The notes below the pieces were generated by a model. The model worked only from the letters and a program-made list of their open reading frames with translations, made no database searches and was not told where the DNA came from. Source: [Phormidium] sp. LEGE 05292 (GTDB taxonomy: Bacteria; Cyanobacteriota; Cyanobacteriia; Cyanobacteriales; Aerosakkonemataceae). From it: a DNA stretch of 64,000 nt. Position 1 is the stretch's first letter. The number at the start of each line of letters is the position of its first letter. Position numbers and translations under genes: made by a program. The stretch is taken from the NCBI RefSeq assembly GCF_015207735.1, contig NZ_JADEWG010000008.1, forward strand, positions 28,678-92,677, written 5' to 3'. Below, in pieces: positions 28,606 to 37,142 of the stretch.

Positions 28606-30285
28606 GTGACTATTTTGAACCACAATTTTACTAAATCCATCCAATCTACTAAAACCCTAAAAGCTGGATTAGCTGCATTCTTGCTTTCTGCTTCTAGTGG
28701 ATTAATTTTACTTCCCGCTGGGGCAAACCCTCAGTTAATCTCCCAACAACCAACTCAAATTACTGCACCTGCGACTGCCAATATTATTTACGTTAATCCG
28801 CAAACAGGCAATGATAGTGCTGGTGCTGGCAATCAAGCGGCACCTTATCGCACTATTACATTTGCTCTCCAACAAGCGCAACCGGGAACAGTAATTCAGT
28901 TAGCACCAGGTTCTTACACCTCGCAAACTGGCGAAATTTTCCCCTTAACCGTCAAACGTGGCGTAATTTTACGGGGGAATGATGCCACTAGAGGTCAGAG
29001 TATTGTGATTCTTGGTGGTGGTAAATATCTGAGTCCGACTTTTGCAGGTCAAAACGTCACAATTATAGCGGAAAGTGAATCTGAGATTCGCGGGGTAACT
29101 GTAACTAACCCGATTAAACGGGGTACAGGTGTGTGGATTGAATCGAGCAATCCGACTATTGCTAATAGTACTTTTAGTGATAGTAAACGGGAAGGAATAT
29201 TTGTTACTGGTGAAGCTAATCCCACAATTGAAAATAACCTGTTTATCCGCAATGATGGTAATGGAATTTCTGTGGCGCGTGCTGCTAGAGGGCGAATTCT
29301 GCGTAATCAGTTTCAAAGTACGGGTTTTGGTATTGCTATTGGCGGTACATCTTCTCCATTAGTTGCCGAAAATCGCATTCTACAAAATACTGATGGCATT
29401 TATATTAATGATTCTGCCCGTCCGGTGTTGCGGAGTAATGTAATTCAAAATAATGCCCGTGCTGGTATTGTAGCCACAATTAATGCTCAACCTGATTTGG
29501 GAACGGAGACTGAACCAGGAAATAATATTATTCGCAATAATGCAAAATTCGACCTTCAAAATGCTACTTCTACAGTTACCATTTTGGCGATCGGTAATGA
29601 TATTAACCGCAGTCGCATTTCTGGGCGAGTCAATTTTGTCGCTGCAACAGTAAAACCTCCCACTGGCGGAACTAATGCCGCTTTTTCAGATATTGAAGGA
29701 CACTGGGCAAAACCTTATATTGAAGCCCTTGCTGCTAAAGGTATTTTAACTGGTTATGAAGATGGAACATTTCGTCCCAGCGAACCAGTCAACCGCGCCC
29801 AATTTGCCGTAATTATTCAAAAAGCTTTTGCCCCTACACCACAGCGCCCCAGCATAACTTTTGCTGATGTGAAAAATAATTTTTGGGCTTTTCCAGCAAT
29901 TCAAGCTGCTTATCGAGGTGGGTTTTTATCTGGCGATGGGCGCAATTTCCGACCTCTACAACAAATTACCAGAGTTCAAGCGTTAGTCGCTTTAGCAACT
30001 GGTTTGAAACTGCCTAGTGGTAATACTTCTGTGCTGACTTTTTATAAAGATGCTGCTCAAATTCCTAGTTACGCCGTTTCAGCTGTTGCCGCTGCCACTA
30101 ACCAAAAGTTGGTGGTAAATTACCCAGAACAAAGTCAGTTAAATCCCAACCAAGTTGTCACTAGGGCTGATGTTGCTGCTTTTGTATATCAGGCAATGGT
30201 AAATGCAGGACGTGCGGAAGCCATTGTTTCCCCTTACATAGTAACCGTTTCCTCTAATGCGCCATCAGAAGCAGGAGGACAATAA
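28606..30285 (+). CDS. DUF1565/beta-helix protein with C-terminal SLH domains
   Basis: An exported surface protein of about 559 residues. A signal-peptide-like stretch (LKAGLAAFLLSASSGLILL, cleavage near AGA) is followed by a DUF1565 region (YVNPQTGNDSAGAGNQAAPYRTI) and right-handed beta-helix repeats with NPTIENNLFIRNDGNG-type turns. At the C-terminus there are three SLH motifs; the first, AFSDIEGHWAKPYIEALAAKG, is the best. SLH domains tether proteins to peptidoglycan-linked polymer in the cyanobacterial envelope. The start is uncertain (GTG 28606 or TTG 28585, no good ribosome site). Confidence 0.88.
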   Translation: MTILNHNFTKSIQSTKTLKAGLAAFLLSASSGLILLPAGANPQLISQQPTQITAPATANIIYVNPQTGNDSAGAGNQAAPYRTITFALQQAQPGTVIQLAPGSYTSQTGEIFPLTVKRGVILRGNDATRGQSIVILGGGKYLSPTFAGQNVTIIAESESEIRGVTVTNPIKRGTGVWIESSNPTIANSTFSDSKREGIFVTGEANPTIENNLFIRNDGNGISVARAARGRILRNQFQSTGFGIAIGGTSSPLVAENRILQNTDGIYINDSARPVLRSNVIQNNARAGIVATINAQPDLGTETEPGNNIIRNNAKFDLQNATSTVTILAIGNDINRSRISGRVNFVAATVKPPTGGTNAAFSDIEGHWAKPYIEALAAKGILTGYEDGTFRPSEPVNRAQFAVIIQKAFAPTPQRPSITFADVKNNFWAFPAIQAAYRGGFLSGDGRNFRPLQQITRVQALVALATGLKLPSGNTSVLTFYKDAAQIPSYAVSAVAAATNQKLVVNYPEQSQLNPNQVVTRADVAAFVYQAMVNAGRAEAIVSPYIVTVSSNAPSEAGGQ

Positions 30286-30290
30286 TCGTT

Positions 30291-30347
30291 CGTTGTAAAC
30301 ACTTCAGTGTTTCTCTTTGGCTAGGAAACACTGAAGTGTTTACAACG
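30291..30347. repeat. 23-bp perfect inverted repeat, ACTTTAGT-like family
   Basis: The arms 30291-30313 and 30325-30347 are exact complements of 23 bp (CGTTGTAAACACTTCAGTGT and onward) around an 11-base loop. Each arm itself contains the palindrome ACACTTCAGTGT, so the unit is a palindrome of palindromes. It belongs with the 10666, 16453 and 50821 elements. Confidence 0.8.
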
Positions 30348-30349
30348 AA

Positions 30350-30393
30350 AATAAAGAACCAGCCGCAGTAACTTCTGGGGCTGGTTCTTTATT
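30350..30393 (+). terminator. Terminator after the SLH protein gene
   Basis: AATAAAGAACCAGCC pairs with GGCTGGTTCTTTATT, a 15-bp stem around a 14-base loop. It is symmetric enough to work in both directions. Confidence 0.8.
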
Positions 30394-30426
30394 CTGACTT
30401 TAAAAAGCTGTCAGTTTTTTTAGCTT

Positions 30427-30517
30427 AGGGGTCTTTATATAGGCTGACCCCATTTAAAACCCGGTATTTATGTCCGGGGGGGTTTTTATAGTCAGGGTCT
30501 TTATATAGGCTGACCCC
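30427..30517. repeat. Direct repeat of a GGGGTC...GACCCC hairpin
   Basis: The word GGTCTTTATATAGGCTGACC occurs twice, around 30429 and 30496, separated by a C/G-rich spacer (CCCGG...CCGGGGGGG) that can itself fold. Each copy closes a GGGTC/GACCC stem. No gene is present between 30286 and 30700. Confidence 0.75.
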
Positions 30518-30700
30518 GTTTCAGACACCTTTATTGTGACAGCAATATCGCGAAATCCTAAAATTGTTAATGTTTTTTTTATATTTCTTACCAAGTTTCT
30601 TGAATTGTTACTTTTTGTAAATTTATTTTGCTTATACGTTACCTTAGCAAAATTTATAAAAATCTTTAGAGTGTTTTAAGAATTAATCCCTTGATTTAGA

Positions 30701-30988
30701 TTACAAATCACGCTTGGCTTTTTTCTCCTGGGATTTTTTGGCGGCTCTTTGTTCTAAACGGAACAGCCACACCATTAAAGCTAATATACCCACTTGCAGG
30801 GCAAAATTAGGCAGGGCTGTGTCAACTTCTCGACCTGCGGCTAGTTGGGACAAAAACACTACAGCACCAATGAGTCCTGAAGCGCCGAAAGCTATATAAA
30901 TAAACTGTCTTAACCCGCGATAAGGGGCTTTGATCTCTTCTTTGAGTCGGGCGTATTTTTCTGGGGTGGGGGGTTTTGGTGTAGCCAT
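30701..30988 (-). CDS. DUF3493 (LPA1/Rep27-like) membrane protein
   Basis: A 95-residue protein of the DUF3493 family, related to the domain of plant and algal LPA1/Rep27, which act in photosystem II assembly and repair. The motif LKEEIKAPYRGLRQFIYIAFGASG precedes two membrane helices (about 28-50 and 62-80; only key words quoted), with a basic tail. It starts with ATG and is divergent from the ABC exporter gene with 83 bp between. A PSII link is inferred from family knowledge. Confidence 0.85.
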   Translation of the reverse strand: MATPKPPTPEKYARLKEEIKAPYRGLRQFIYIAFGASGLIGAVVFLSQLAAGREVDTALPNFALQVGILALMVWLFRLEQRAAKKSQEKKAKRDL

Positions 30989-31071
30989 GAGATTTTAGAT
31001 TTATCAGCCGCCGAAGTTTTATAATACAACTATAATACAAACAGCCCAGTTAGATTTTATGGAAAGACTGG

Positions 31072-32922
31072 GTGTGGTTGTCGTTAACAAGCCAAGACAT
31101 GGCAAAATTTGCAGATGTCGTCGGATATTTTCGTCCTTATCGGACGATCGCACTTTTCAGCATTACCGCTACGAGTGTGTTTGAGATTGTTGACCTAATG
31201 GTTCCTTATACCATTGGGCAAATTTTAAACGTGCTATCTGGACAGAGTTTAGATGGCCCATTGCAAACAGCGATCGCAGCAGTAGCCACTCTGACGGGGA
31301 TACCTGCAAGTAAGATTTTATCCCTAAGTGTGTTGTTAGCAATCATCTTTTTTGTCACGGTAGTCAGAGCACCAATTCAACCTTGGTTTACTTCTTGGTT
31401 TCATTGGGAAATCGCCCTCCGTTCTCGGCGGGATAATTCCCAGAAAGCCTTAGAAAAAATCCTCACCTTACCCTTAGAATTTTATGACGAAAACAACCCT
31501 GGTCGCATTGCCGGAAGAGTTGCCAGAGGCATTACTAATCATACATGGACTTATCCAGAAGTTGCCGGACAATTAATTCCCAAACTCGCTAGAGTTTTGG
31601 GAATTTTTGTGATTATTTGTTTAATAGAGTGGCGAATCGCTATTCTATTTTTGCTGTCTTTTCTGCTAATTCTGGGATTTAGCATGAAAAATTTGCAAGA
31701 GATAATGAAAAAAGAAGAACGGCTAGATAAGTATATAGAAAATACTGAAAGCCGCACTTCGGAAATTATCACAAATATCAAGACAGTCAAAGCGTTTGCG
31801 ACCGAACCAAGAGAATTAAAGCGACAAAATGAACGCCTCGATCGAGAATTGAAAGTAGTTGATTACCGAATCCACATAAGTTACGTCAAGTTAAATACTT
31901 GGCAAAGGACTGTGATTCAATTCTTCGTGTTTATGGTGTTAGGTTTGACCTTGGCTGCTACAGTGGGGGGAAAAATTTCTTTAGGGCATTTTGTCACAAC
32001 TTTAACTATTTCTAGCATGGCTTATGCCGAGTTAGAACCGATTAGTCAATTAGCAGAAGTATTTGCGCGGCGCTATGCTTCGATGCTGAGGTTTCATGAA
32101 TTTATTCAGCAACCATCTGGCGAAGATACAATTGATTTAATATCATCGGGAAAGAGTTTGCTTCCGACTAATAGCTATCAGTTTACAGGTAAAATAGAGT
32201 TCAGCAAAATGAGTTTTGGCTATGTTAGCGATCGCTTAGTCCTGCGAAACATTAACCTGCTCATTGAACCCTATCAAACTGTAGCTTTAGTTGGGCGTTC
32301 TGGTTCAGGAAAATCTACTTTAGTCAAGCTACTGTTTCGGTATTTTGAACTTACACAAGGGCAAATTTTAATCGACGGAGAAGACATTCGCAACCTTGAT
32401 GTTACAGCTTACCGACGCAGATTAGCGATCGTCCACCAAGAAGTAGATATCTTTAACGGAACAATCCTCGATAACCTCAAATATGGTAATCCCAACGCCA
32501 CATTTGCCGAAGTAGAAGAAGCTTGTCGCATCGCCAGAGTTACCGAAGTAATTGAGGAAATGCCCCAAGGTTACTATACAGTTGTTGGAGAACGAGGTGT
32601 CAGACTTTCCGGTGGACAACGACAGCGGTTAGGAATTGCCAGGGCGCTGTTAGTCAATCCCGATGTGTTAATCTTTGATGAAGCAACTTCTAGTTTGGAT
32701 TATGAATCTGAGCGATCGATCCAGCTAGCAATGCGAAGTATCTTAGGCACCCGTACCACCATAATTATTGCCCACCGACTCAGCACCGTTCGGGAAGCAG
32801 ATAAAATCATTGTCTTAGACCAAGGTCAAATAGTTGAAGTTGGTACACACAGCGAACTATTACACCAAGAAGGGATTTATCATCGTCTCCACTCACTGCA
32901 AGAAACAGGTGAGCTAATTTAG
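31072..32922 (+). CDS. ABC exporter (fused permease-ATPase)
   Basis: A 616-residue half-transporter that should work as a dimer in the plasma membrane. Six membrane helices (about 25-330) precede an ATPase domain with Walker A GRSGSGKST, signature LSGGQRQRLG, Walker B VLIFDEATSSLD and the H-loop IIIAHRLST. It is typical of lipid or drug exporters of the MsbA/multidrug class. The start is GTG 31072 (GGA upstream) or ATG 31099. The substrate is unknown. Confidence 0.93.
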   Translation: MWLSLTSQDMAKFADVVGYFRPYRTIALFSITATSVFEIVDLMVPYTIGQILNVLSGQSLDGPLQTAIAAVATLTGIPASKILSLSVLLAIIFFVTVVRAPIQPWFTSWFHWEIALRSRRDNSQKALEKILTLPLEFYDENNPGRIAGRVARGITNHTWTYPEVAGQLIPKLARVLGIFVIICLIEWRIAILFLLSFLLILGFSMKNLQEIMKKEERLDKYIENTESRTSEIITNIKTVKAFATEPRELKRQNERLDRELKVVDYRIHISYVKLNTWQRTVIQFFVFMVLGLTLAATVGGKISLGHFVTTLTISSMAYAELEPISQLAEVFARRYASMLRFHEFIQQPSGEDTIDLISSGKSLLPTNSYQFTGKIEFSKMSFGYVSDRLVLRNINLLIEPYQTVALVGRSGSGKSTLVKLLFRYFELTQGQILIDGEDIRNLDVTAYRRRLAIVHQEVDIFNGTILDNLKYGNPNATFAEVEEACRIARVTEVIEEMPQGYYTVVGERGVRLSGGQRQRLGIARALLVNPDVLIFDEATSSLDYESERSIQLAMRSILGTRTTIIIAHRLSTVREADKIIVLDQGQIVEVGTHSELLHQEGIYHRLHSLQETGELI

Positions 32923-32985
32923 GTTAAAAAGGTAAAAATAAAAGGTGAAAGAAAGCAAAGCTTTCCTTTTATCTTTTACTCAGAT

Positions 32986-33078
32986 CTTGCACCAAGAGGC
33001 TAGCAGCCCCTGTTTTTCGTTCCCAGGTTCAACAACCTGGGAACCAGTCCAGGGAGATTCTACCTCCCCTGCTGCAAT
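32986..33078. repeat. Dispersed multi-hairpin repeat, copy 2
   Basis: CTTGCACCAAGAGGC is followed by CGTTCCCAGGTTCAACAACC and CTACCTCCCCTGCTGCAA. It has the same modules and order as copy 1 (13309) and copy 3 (51195), although the first hairpin has decayed. It overlaps a spurious frame at 32945-33145. Confidence 0.75.
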
Positions 33079-33193
33079 ACTGAATTATACCGTTTCCTCC
33101 ATTGCGCTGATTCCCCTGTACTTCCTTTCTTCTTCCGTGAGGTAGAAAAGAAAATCAAATCAGGATGGAGTAAATGCCTTTTTCCTTCCTTAG

Positions 33194-34303
<1,110 letters not shown>

Positions 34304-34404
34304 ACCAGACTCTTTTTTGTCAGAGAATCAACACAGAAAAAATTTGCTCCAACCCCTTGTCAACCAAAAATTTGAGTGCTACTATAAATAATCGTGGATC
34401 AAAC

Positions 34405-34486
34405 GGGTCGATGCCCGAGTGGTTAATGGGGGCGGACTGTAAATCCGCTGGCTATGCCTACGCTGGTTCAAATCCAGCTCGGCCCA
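34405..34486 (+). tRNA. tRNA-Tyr (GUA)
   Basis: An 82-base class II tRNA. The acceptor GGGTCGA pairs with TCGGCCC, the anticodon loop is ACTGTAAAT (GUA), there is a long variable arm, and the T-arm loop is GGTTCAAAT. The discriminator is A; CCA is not fully encoded. Confidence 0.96.
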
Positions 34487-34497
34487 CCTTCCACGAT

Positions 34498-34569
34498 GCC
34501 CGTGTAGCTCAGTGGTAGAGCACACCCTTGGTAAGGGTGAGGTCACGAGTTCAATCCTCGTCACGGGCT
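34498..34569 (+). tRNA. tRNA-Thr (GGU)
   Basis: A 72-base class I tRNA only 11 bases after tRNA-Tyr. The acceptor GCCCGTG pairs with CACGGGC, the anticodon loop is TTGGTAA (GGU), and the T-loop is GTTCAAT. CCA is not encoded. It is probably co-transcribed with tRNA-Tyr. Confidence 0.96.
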
Positions 34570-34603
34570 TTTTAAGAATTAAGATACAGCAAAGGTTTCA
34601 GGC

Positions 34604-34655
34604 TGTCGATTGCCACATTATTTGTCAACGCGGACAAATAATGTGGCAATCGACA
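34604..34655. mobile_element. Perfect 23-bp inverted repeat resembling two abutted transposon ends
   Basis: TGTCGATTGCCACATTATTT at 34604 is repeated exactly in reverse complement ending at 34655 (23 bp per arm), around the six-base loop AACGCG. The outer ends are TGT...ACA, as in Tn7-like elements, and the inner words (ACATTATTTGTC) resemble the end repeats of cyanobacterial Tn7-like/CAST elements. It lies 35 bases after a tRNA gene and supplies the last codons and stop of the truncated vapC. There is no T-run, so a plain terminator is less likely. Confidence 0.5.
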
Positions 34656-34875
34656 CTATTTGATTAGTTTGTTGCTGATTTTCAATAATTTCTAACAAAG
34701 AGCGATTTAGTGTTAATTTACCTAGCTGTAACTTAATTTGCATCTCCCAAATACTGATTACACTCAGGAGCAAAATATTTGACCTATCTTGCAACAGTGT
34801 CAAAGCTGTTTGTGAGAGATTATTCGGCTGACTATCCCACCAAATAAAAGTATGAGTATCAAACAATAATTTCAT
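34618..34875 (-). pseudogene. vapC: VapC-like PIN-domain toxin, C-terminally truncated
   Basis: The frame begins with the VapC N-terminus MKLLFDTHTFIWW (first catalytic Asp) and has the SVISIWEMQIKLQLGKLTL segment with the second acidic residue. Full-length relatives of this type run to about 125-130 residues. This one stops at 85, losing the distal acidic residues of the PIN site. The last 11 or so residues are encoded by the 23-bp inverted repeat at 34604-34655, so the gene was evidently cut by that element. The start overlaps the antitoxin stop (ATGA). It is probably inactive. Confidence 0.75.
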
Positions 34876-35114
34876 GCACCTGCTGTCCAAAATTCTTCTG
34901 GTAATGGTTCATCAAAATCATTACTTGTTGATATTGCACCAGGATGTAACCCGGCTATTCTTGGTGCATTTTGTTCCATAATTGGAACTATACGAGCTAA
35001 TGGTTTCCCGCTATCTGTCAGTAAAATTTCTGTTCCTTCATCAATAAGATTTAATAATTGTTGTACACTCATTTGTGCAACACTCACATCTATTGTTTTT
35101 TGCACTGCAGTCAT
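34872..35114 (-). CDS. Phd/YefM-type antitoxin of the truncated VapC
   Basis: An 80-residue protein. Its N-terminal part (TIDVSVAQMSVQQLLNLIDEG, then TEILLTDSGKPLARIVP) has the Phd/YefM-like DNA-binding fold, and an extended acidic C-terminus (DEPLPEEFW) would wrap the toxin. It overlaps the toxin start by four bases (ATGA). With the toxin truncated it may be an orphan antitoxin. Confidence 0.82.
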   Translation of the reverse strand: MTAVQKTIDVSVAQMSVQQLLNLIDEGTEILLTDSGKPLARIVPIMEQNAPRIAGLHPGAISTSNDFDEPLPEEFWTAGA

Positions 35115-35189
35115 ATTAATTTGCCAAAATCAGCAACTTATCTAAGATTTAAGATAACACTTTTTCCCCATTTACTTTCTATCTTTACC

Positions 35190-35285
35190 CAAAATGCGTT
35201 GGCGTAGCCTACCAAGATTGTATATCGCACTCTAGATTTTCTGCTTTTATGCGTTGACGTAGCCTGCCGTAGGCATATCGCTTTT
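35190..35285. repeat. GCGTTGGCGTAGCCT-type repeats
   Basis: GCGTTGGCGTAGCCTACC (35199) and GCGTTGACGTAGCCTGCCGT (35252) are each followed by a TATCGC word. Related fragments lie at 35984-36020 and 47765-47785. This is a common cyanobacterial interspersed palindromic repeat type. Confidence 0.75.
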
Positions 35286-35290
35286 TTAAT

Positions 35291-35638
35291 CTATTTACCG
35301 GGCAAATCCAACGCAATTAACAAAGCTTGATTCAGCAAAATTATTGCTTCATTACTAAGCATTCCTCGTAAACTCAGTAAGCGAGTTTTAGATAACACCC
35401 TTACCTGATCTGCCATCGCGATCGAATCATTAGTTAATCCACCGTCTGGCGCAGCAATTAATATCTGTGTAGGATAAACTCGTTTACCAGTTTGATAAGT
35501 AGTGCAGGGAATAGCCAAAACTACAGGACTATACGTATTAATTGCATCTCGACTAACGATGATGACAGGACGAGTTCCCCCTTGTTCAGAACCTTCAACA
35601 GGTTCAAGTCGAGCATCATAAACTTCTGCACGTTTCAT
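35291..35638 (-). CDS. mazF: MazF/PemK-family mRNA interferase toxin
   Basis: A 115-residue toxin. ATG 35638 is chosen because it overlaps the antitoxin stop by four bases (ATGA) and gives the usual MKRAEVYDARLEPVEGSEQGG-like start. The MazF motif EGSEQGGTRPVIIVSRD, containing the conserved Arg-Pro, and a distal D-Q segment (IAMADQVRVLSK) are present. Such toxins are RNases that cleave mRNA at short sequences. The downstream end is followed by repeats. Confidence 0.92.
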   Translation of the reverse strand: MKRAEVYDARLEPVEGSEQGGTRPVIIVSRDAINTYSPVVLAIPCTTYQTGKRVYPTQILIAAPDGGLTNDSIAMADQVRVLSKTRLLSLRGMLSNEAIILLNQALLIALDLPGK

Positions 35639-35910
35639 TCTGCTGATTCTCCCAATTGGAAGGCTTCCCAACTCGCTACCCCAAACTCAGCCTCCATTTG
35701 TAACACTTTAGCTTGATAATCCGGGTCTTGTGTCATTTCAATCAGTTCAGCATCAATTTCTGCTCGTTTGAGTGCTTCAAGCTCATGTAGAAGTGCTTGC
35801 GCTACAAACTCATTGCGACTCTTGGCTTTTCCTTGGCTGACTATCCTATCTGTTGCGGCTAAAAGTTCCGCAGGTAGAGTTATTGTGGTGCGGACAGTCT
35901 GATTTTGCAT
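35635..35910 (-). CDS. mazE: Ribbon-helix-helix antitoxin paired with MazF
   Basis: A 91-residue protein. Its N-terminus VRTTITLPAELLAATDRIVSQG...SRNEFVAQALLHEL has the ribbon-helix-helix pattern for DNA binding. The acidic C-terminal half would bind the toxin. It overlaps the mazF start by four bases, so the two form an operon that is probably autoregulated. Confidence 0.88.
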   Translation of the reverse strand: MQNQTVRTTITLPAELLAATDRIVSQGKAKSRNEFVAQALLHELEALKRAEIDAELIEMTQDPDYQAKVLQMEAEFGVASWEAFQLGESAE

Positions 35911-36370
35911 AACTATCTTGATGTTTAAATTGATGTTGATAATAGCATCAACTTAAGCATAACTTAAAAACCTTGGTCAGTGACATTGGCGTAGCCTGAA
36001 AGAATTGCGTATCGCACATCCCCATCTTGTTTGGAAAAAGCGATAATGCGGGAGCATCGCTGCGGAATACCATTCAAATCAACATATATAGCTATTTTCT
36101 GATATCCAATTTCTAATATTTATTAATTACCTCTGGCTCTAATTCGGAAATTTTTTTGATATTTGGCTGTAAATATTCTGACTATGCCAGCCACTTTTCT
36201 AAGCTCATTAAAAGCAAATCTTCTACTGCCTCACTAAATAAGCAACTTGAGTTAACAATAATTAAAATAAAAGCGCCTACAACACAAAAGTTTGCCTTAA
36301 AGGTTGTAGACGTTTTTATAAATTAAATCCCAGTTAGTTAAAGGGAATACTGAATTAATTAATCACAGAA
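35911..36370. other. Intergenic region with repeat fragments
   Basis: No gene is supported. It contains a GGCGTAGCC-type repeat fragment near 35988 and an AT-rich middle. The only strong structure is the terminator at 36273-36312. Confidence 0.5.
36273..36312 (-). terminator. Terminator downstream of grxD
   Basis: CTACAAC at about 36277 pairs with GTTGTAG at about 36303. On the minus strand the hairpin is followed by GCGCTTTTATTTT; on the plus strand by CGTTTTTAT, so it may act in both directions. Confidence 0.65.
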
Positions 36371-36694
36371 TTAGGATGCGAGGGCAACTTCTACCTTTTG
36401 TTGCAACTCACCATTTTGAAAAAGCTCAATCATCACATCTGAGCCACCAACGAATTCACCATTGATGTAAACTTGGGGAATAGTAGGCCAGTTAGAATAC
36501 TCTTTAATTCCTTGACGGATTTCAGGATCGGCTAACACATCTACAGTTTGGAATGGTACTCCCAATGAGTTGAGAATTTGCACTACATTGTTAGAGAAAC
36601 CGCACTGGGGCATGAGTTTGTTGCCCTTCATGAATACTAAAACCTTATTTTCTTGGATTAACTTATCAATCCGGTCTTTGAGTTCTGGTGTCAT
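36371..36694 (-). CDS. grxD: Monothiol glutaredoxin (Grx4/CGFS type)
   Basis: A 107-residue glutaredoxin with the monothiol site [16 protein letters not shown] before it, and the glutathione-binding motifs [22 protein letters not shown] glutaredoxins carry [2Fe-2S] clusters and usually partner with BolA proteins. A BolA gene lies immediately upstream on the same strand (36853-37089), which supports a Grx4-BolA pair in iron-sulfur trafficking. Confidence 0.96.
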   Translation of the reverse strand: MTPELKDRIDKLIQENKVLVFMKGNKLMPQCGFSNNVVQILNSLGVPFQTVDVLADPEIRQGIKEYSNWPTIPQVYINGEFVGGSDVMIELFQNGELQQKVEVALAS

Positions 36695-36852
36695 AGTTGT
36701 TTAGTAAGTTCGCGCAGCTAACGCTCTATGCGATCGCTTTAATTAGAATGTTACAACTTGCGTTGGGTTGTGCCCTAGTGGATGTAAATTCTACATTAAC
36801 AAAGTTAGTGTAACGATAACATCCAGCTTGGTCAAGCAAACCAAGCTACAGA

Positions 36853-37089
36853 TTAAGATTTTGGGGTAGAAGTTTTCAGTGCTAAGGCGTGGATAGCTTC
36901 AGTAGACATAGCCTGTTTCAGGGCACCGTATATCATTTGATGCTGTTGAACTAGCCCTTTACCTGCGAACAATGAAGAAACGACACTTACCTGATAATGA
37001 TCTCCACCACCAGTCAAATCTTGCACTTCCACTTGGGCATCAGGCATTTCTGCCACAATCATCGCCTTAACCTGTTCTGGGCTAATCAT
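36853..37089 (-). CDS. BolA-family protein
   Basis: A 78-residue class II-KH-like protein with the BolA core: [45 protein letters not shown]. The invariant His after LVQQ is present. It probably binds the cluster-bridged Grx4 encoded next to it. It starts with ATG with GAGAGGA upstream. Confidence 0.93.
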   Translation of the reverse strand: MISPEQVKAMIVAEMPDAQVEVQDLTGGGDHYQVSVVSSLFAGKGLVQQHQMIYGALKQAMSTEAIHALALKTSTPKS

Positions 37090-37142
37090 TCAATTCCTCT
37101 CACGTAAAAAAATTTTGACAGTTTGTTTTTAGTGTAAATGAA

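Noticed and set aside
32945..33145. Plus-strand 66-codon frame
   Set aside because: It covers copy 2 of the dispersed multi-hairpin repeat and has no protein-like composition.
34604..34655. Simple intrinsic terminator for the tRNA pair
   Set aside because: Kept instead as a transposon-end-like repeat: it lacks a T-run, is longer than needed, and is shared with the coding end of a truncated gene. A secondary terminator role is still possible.
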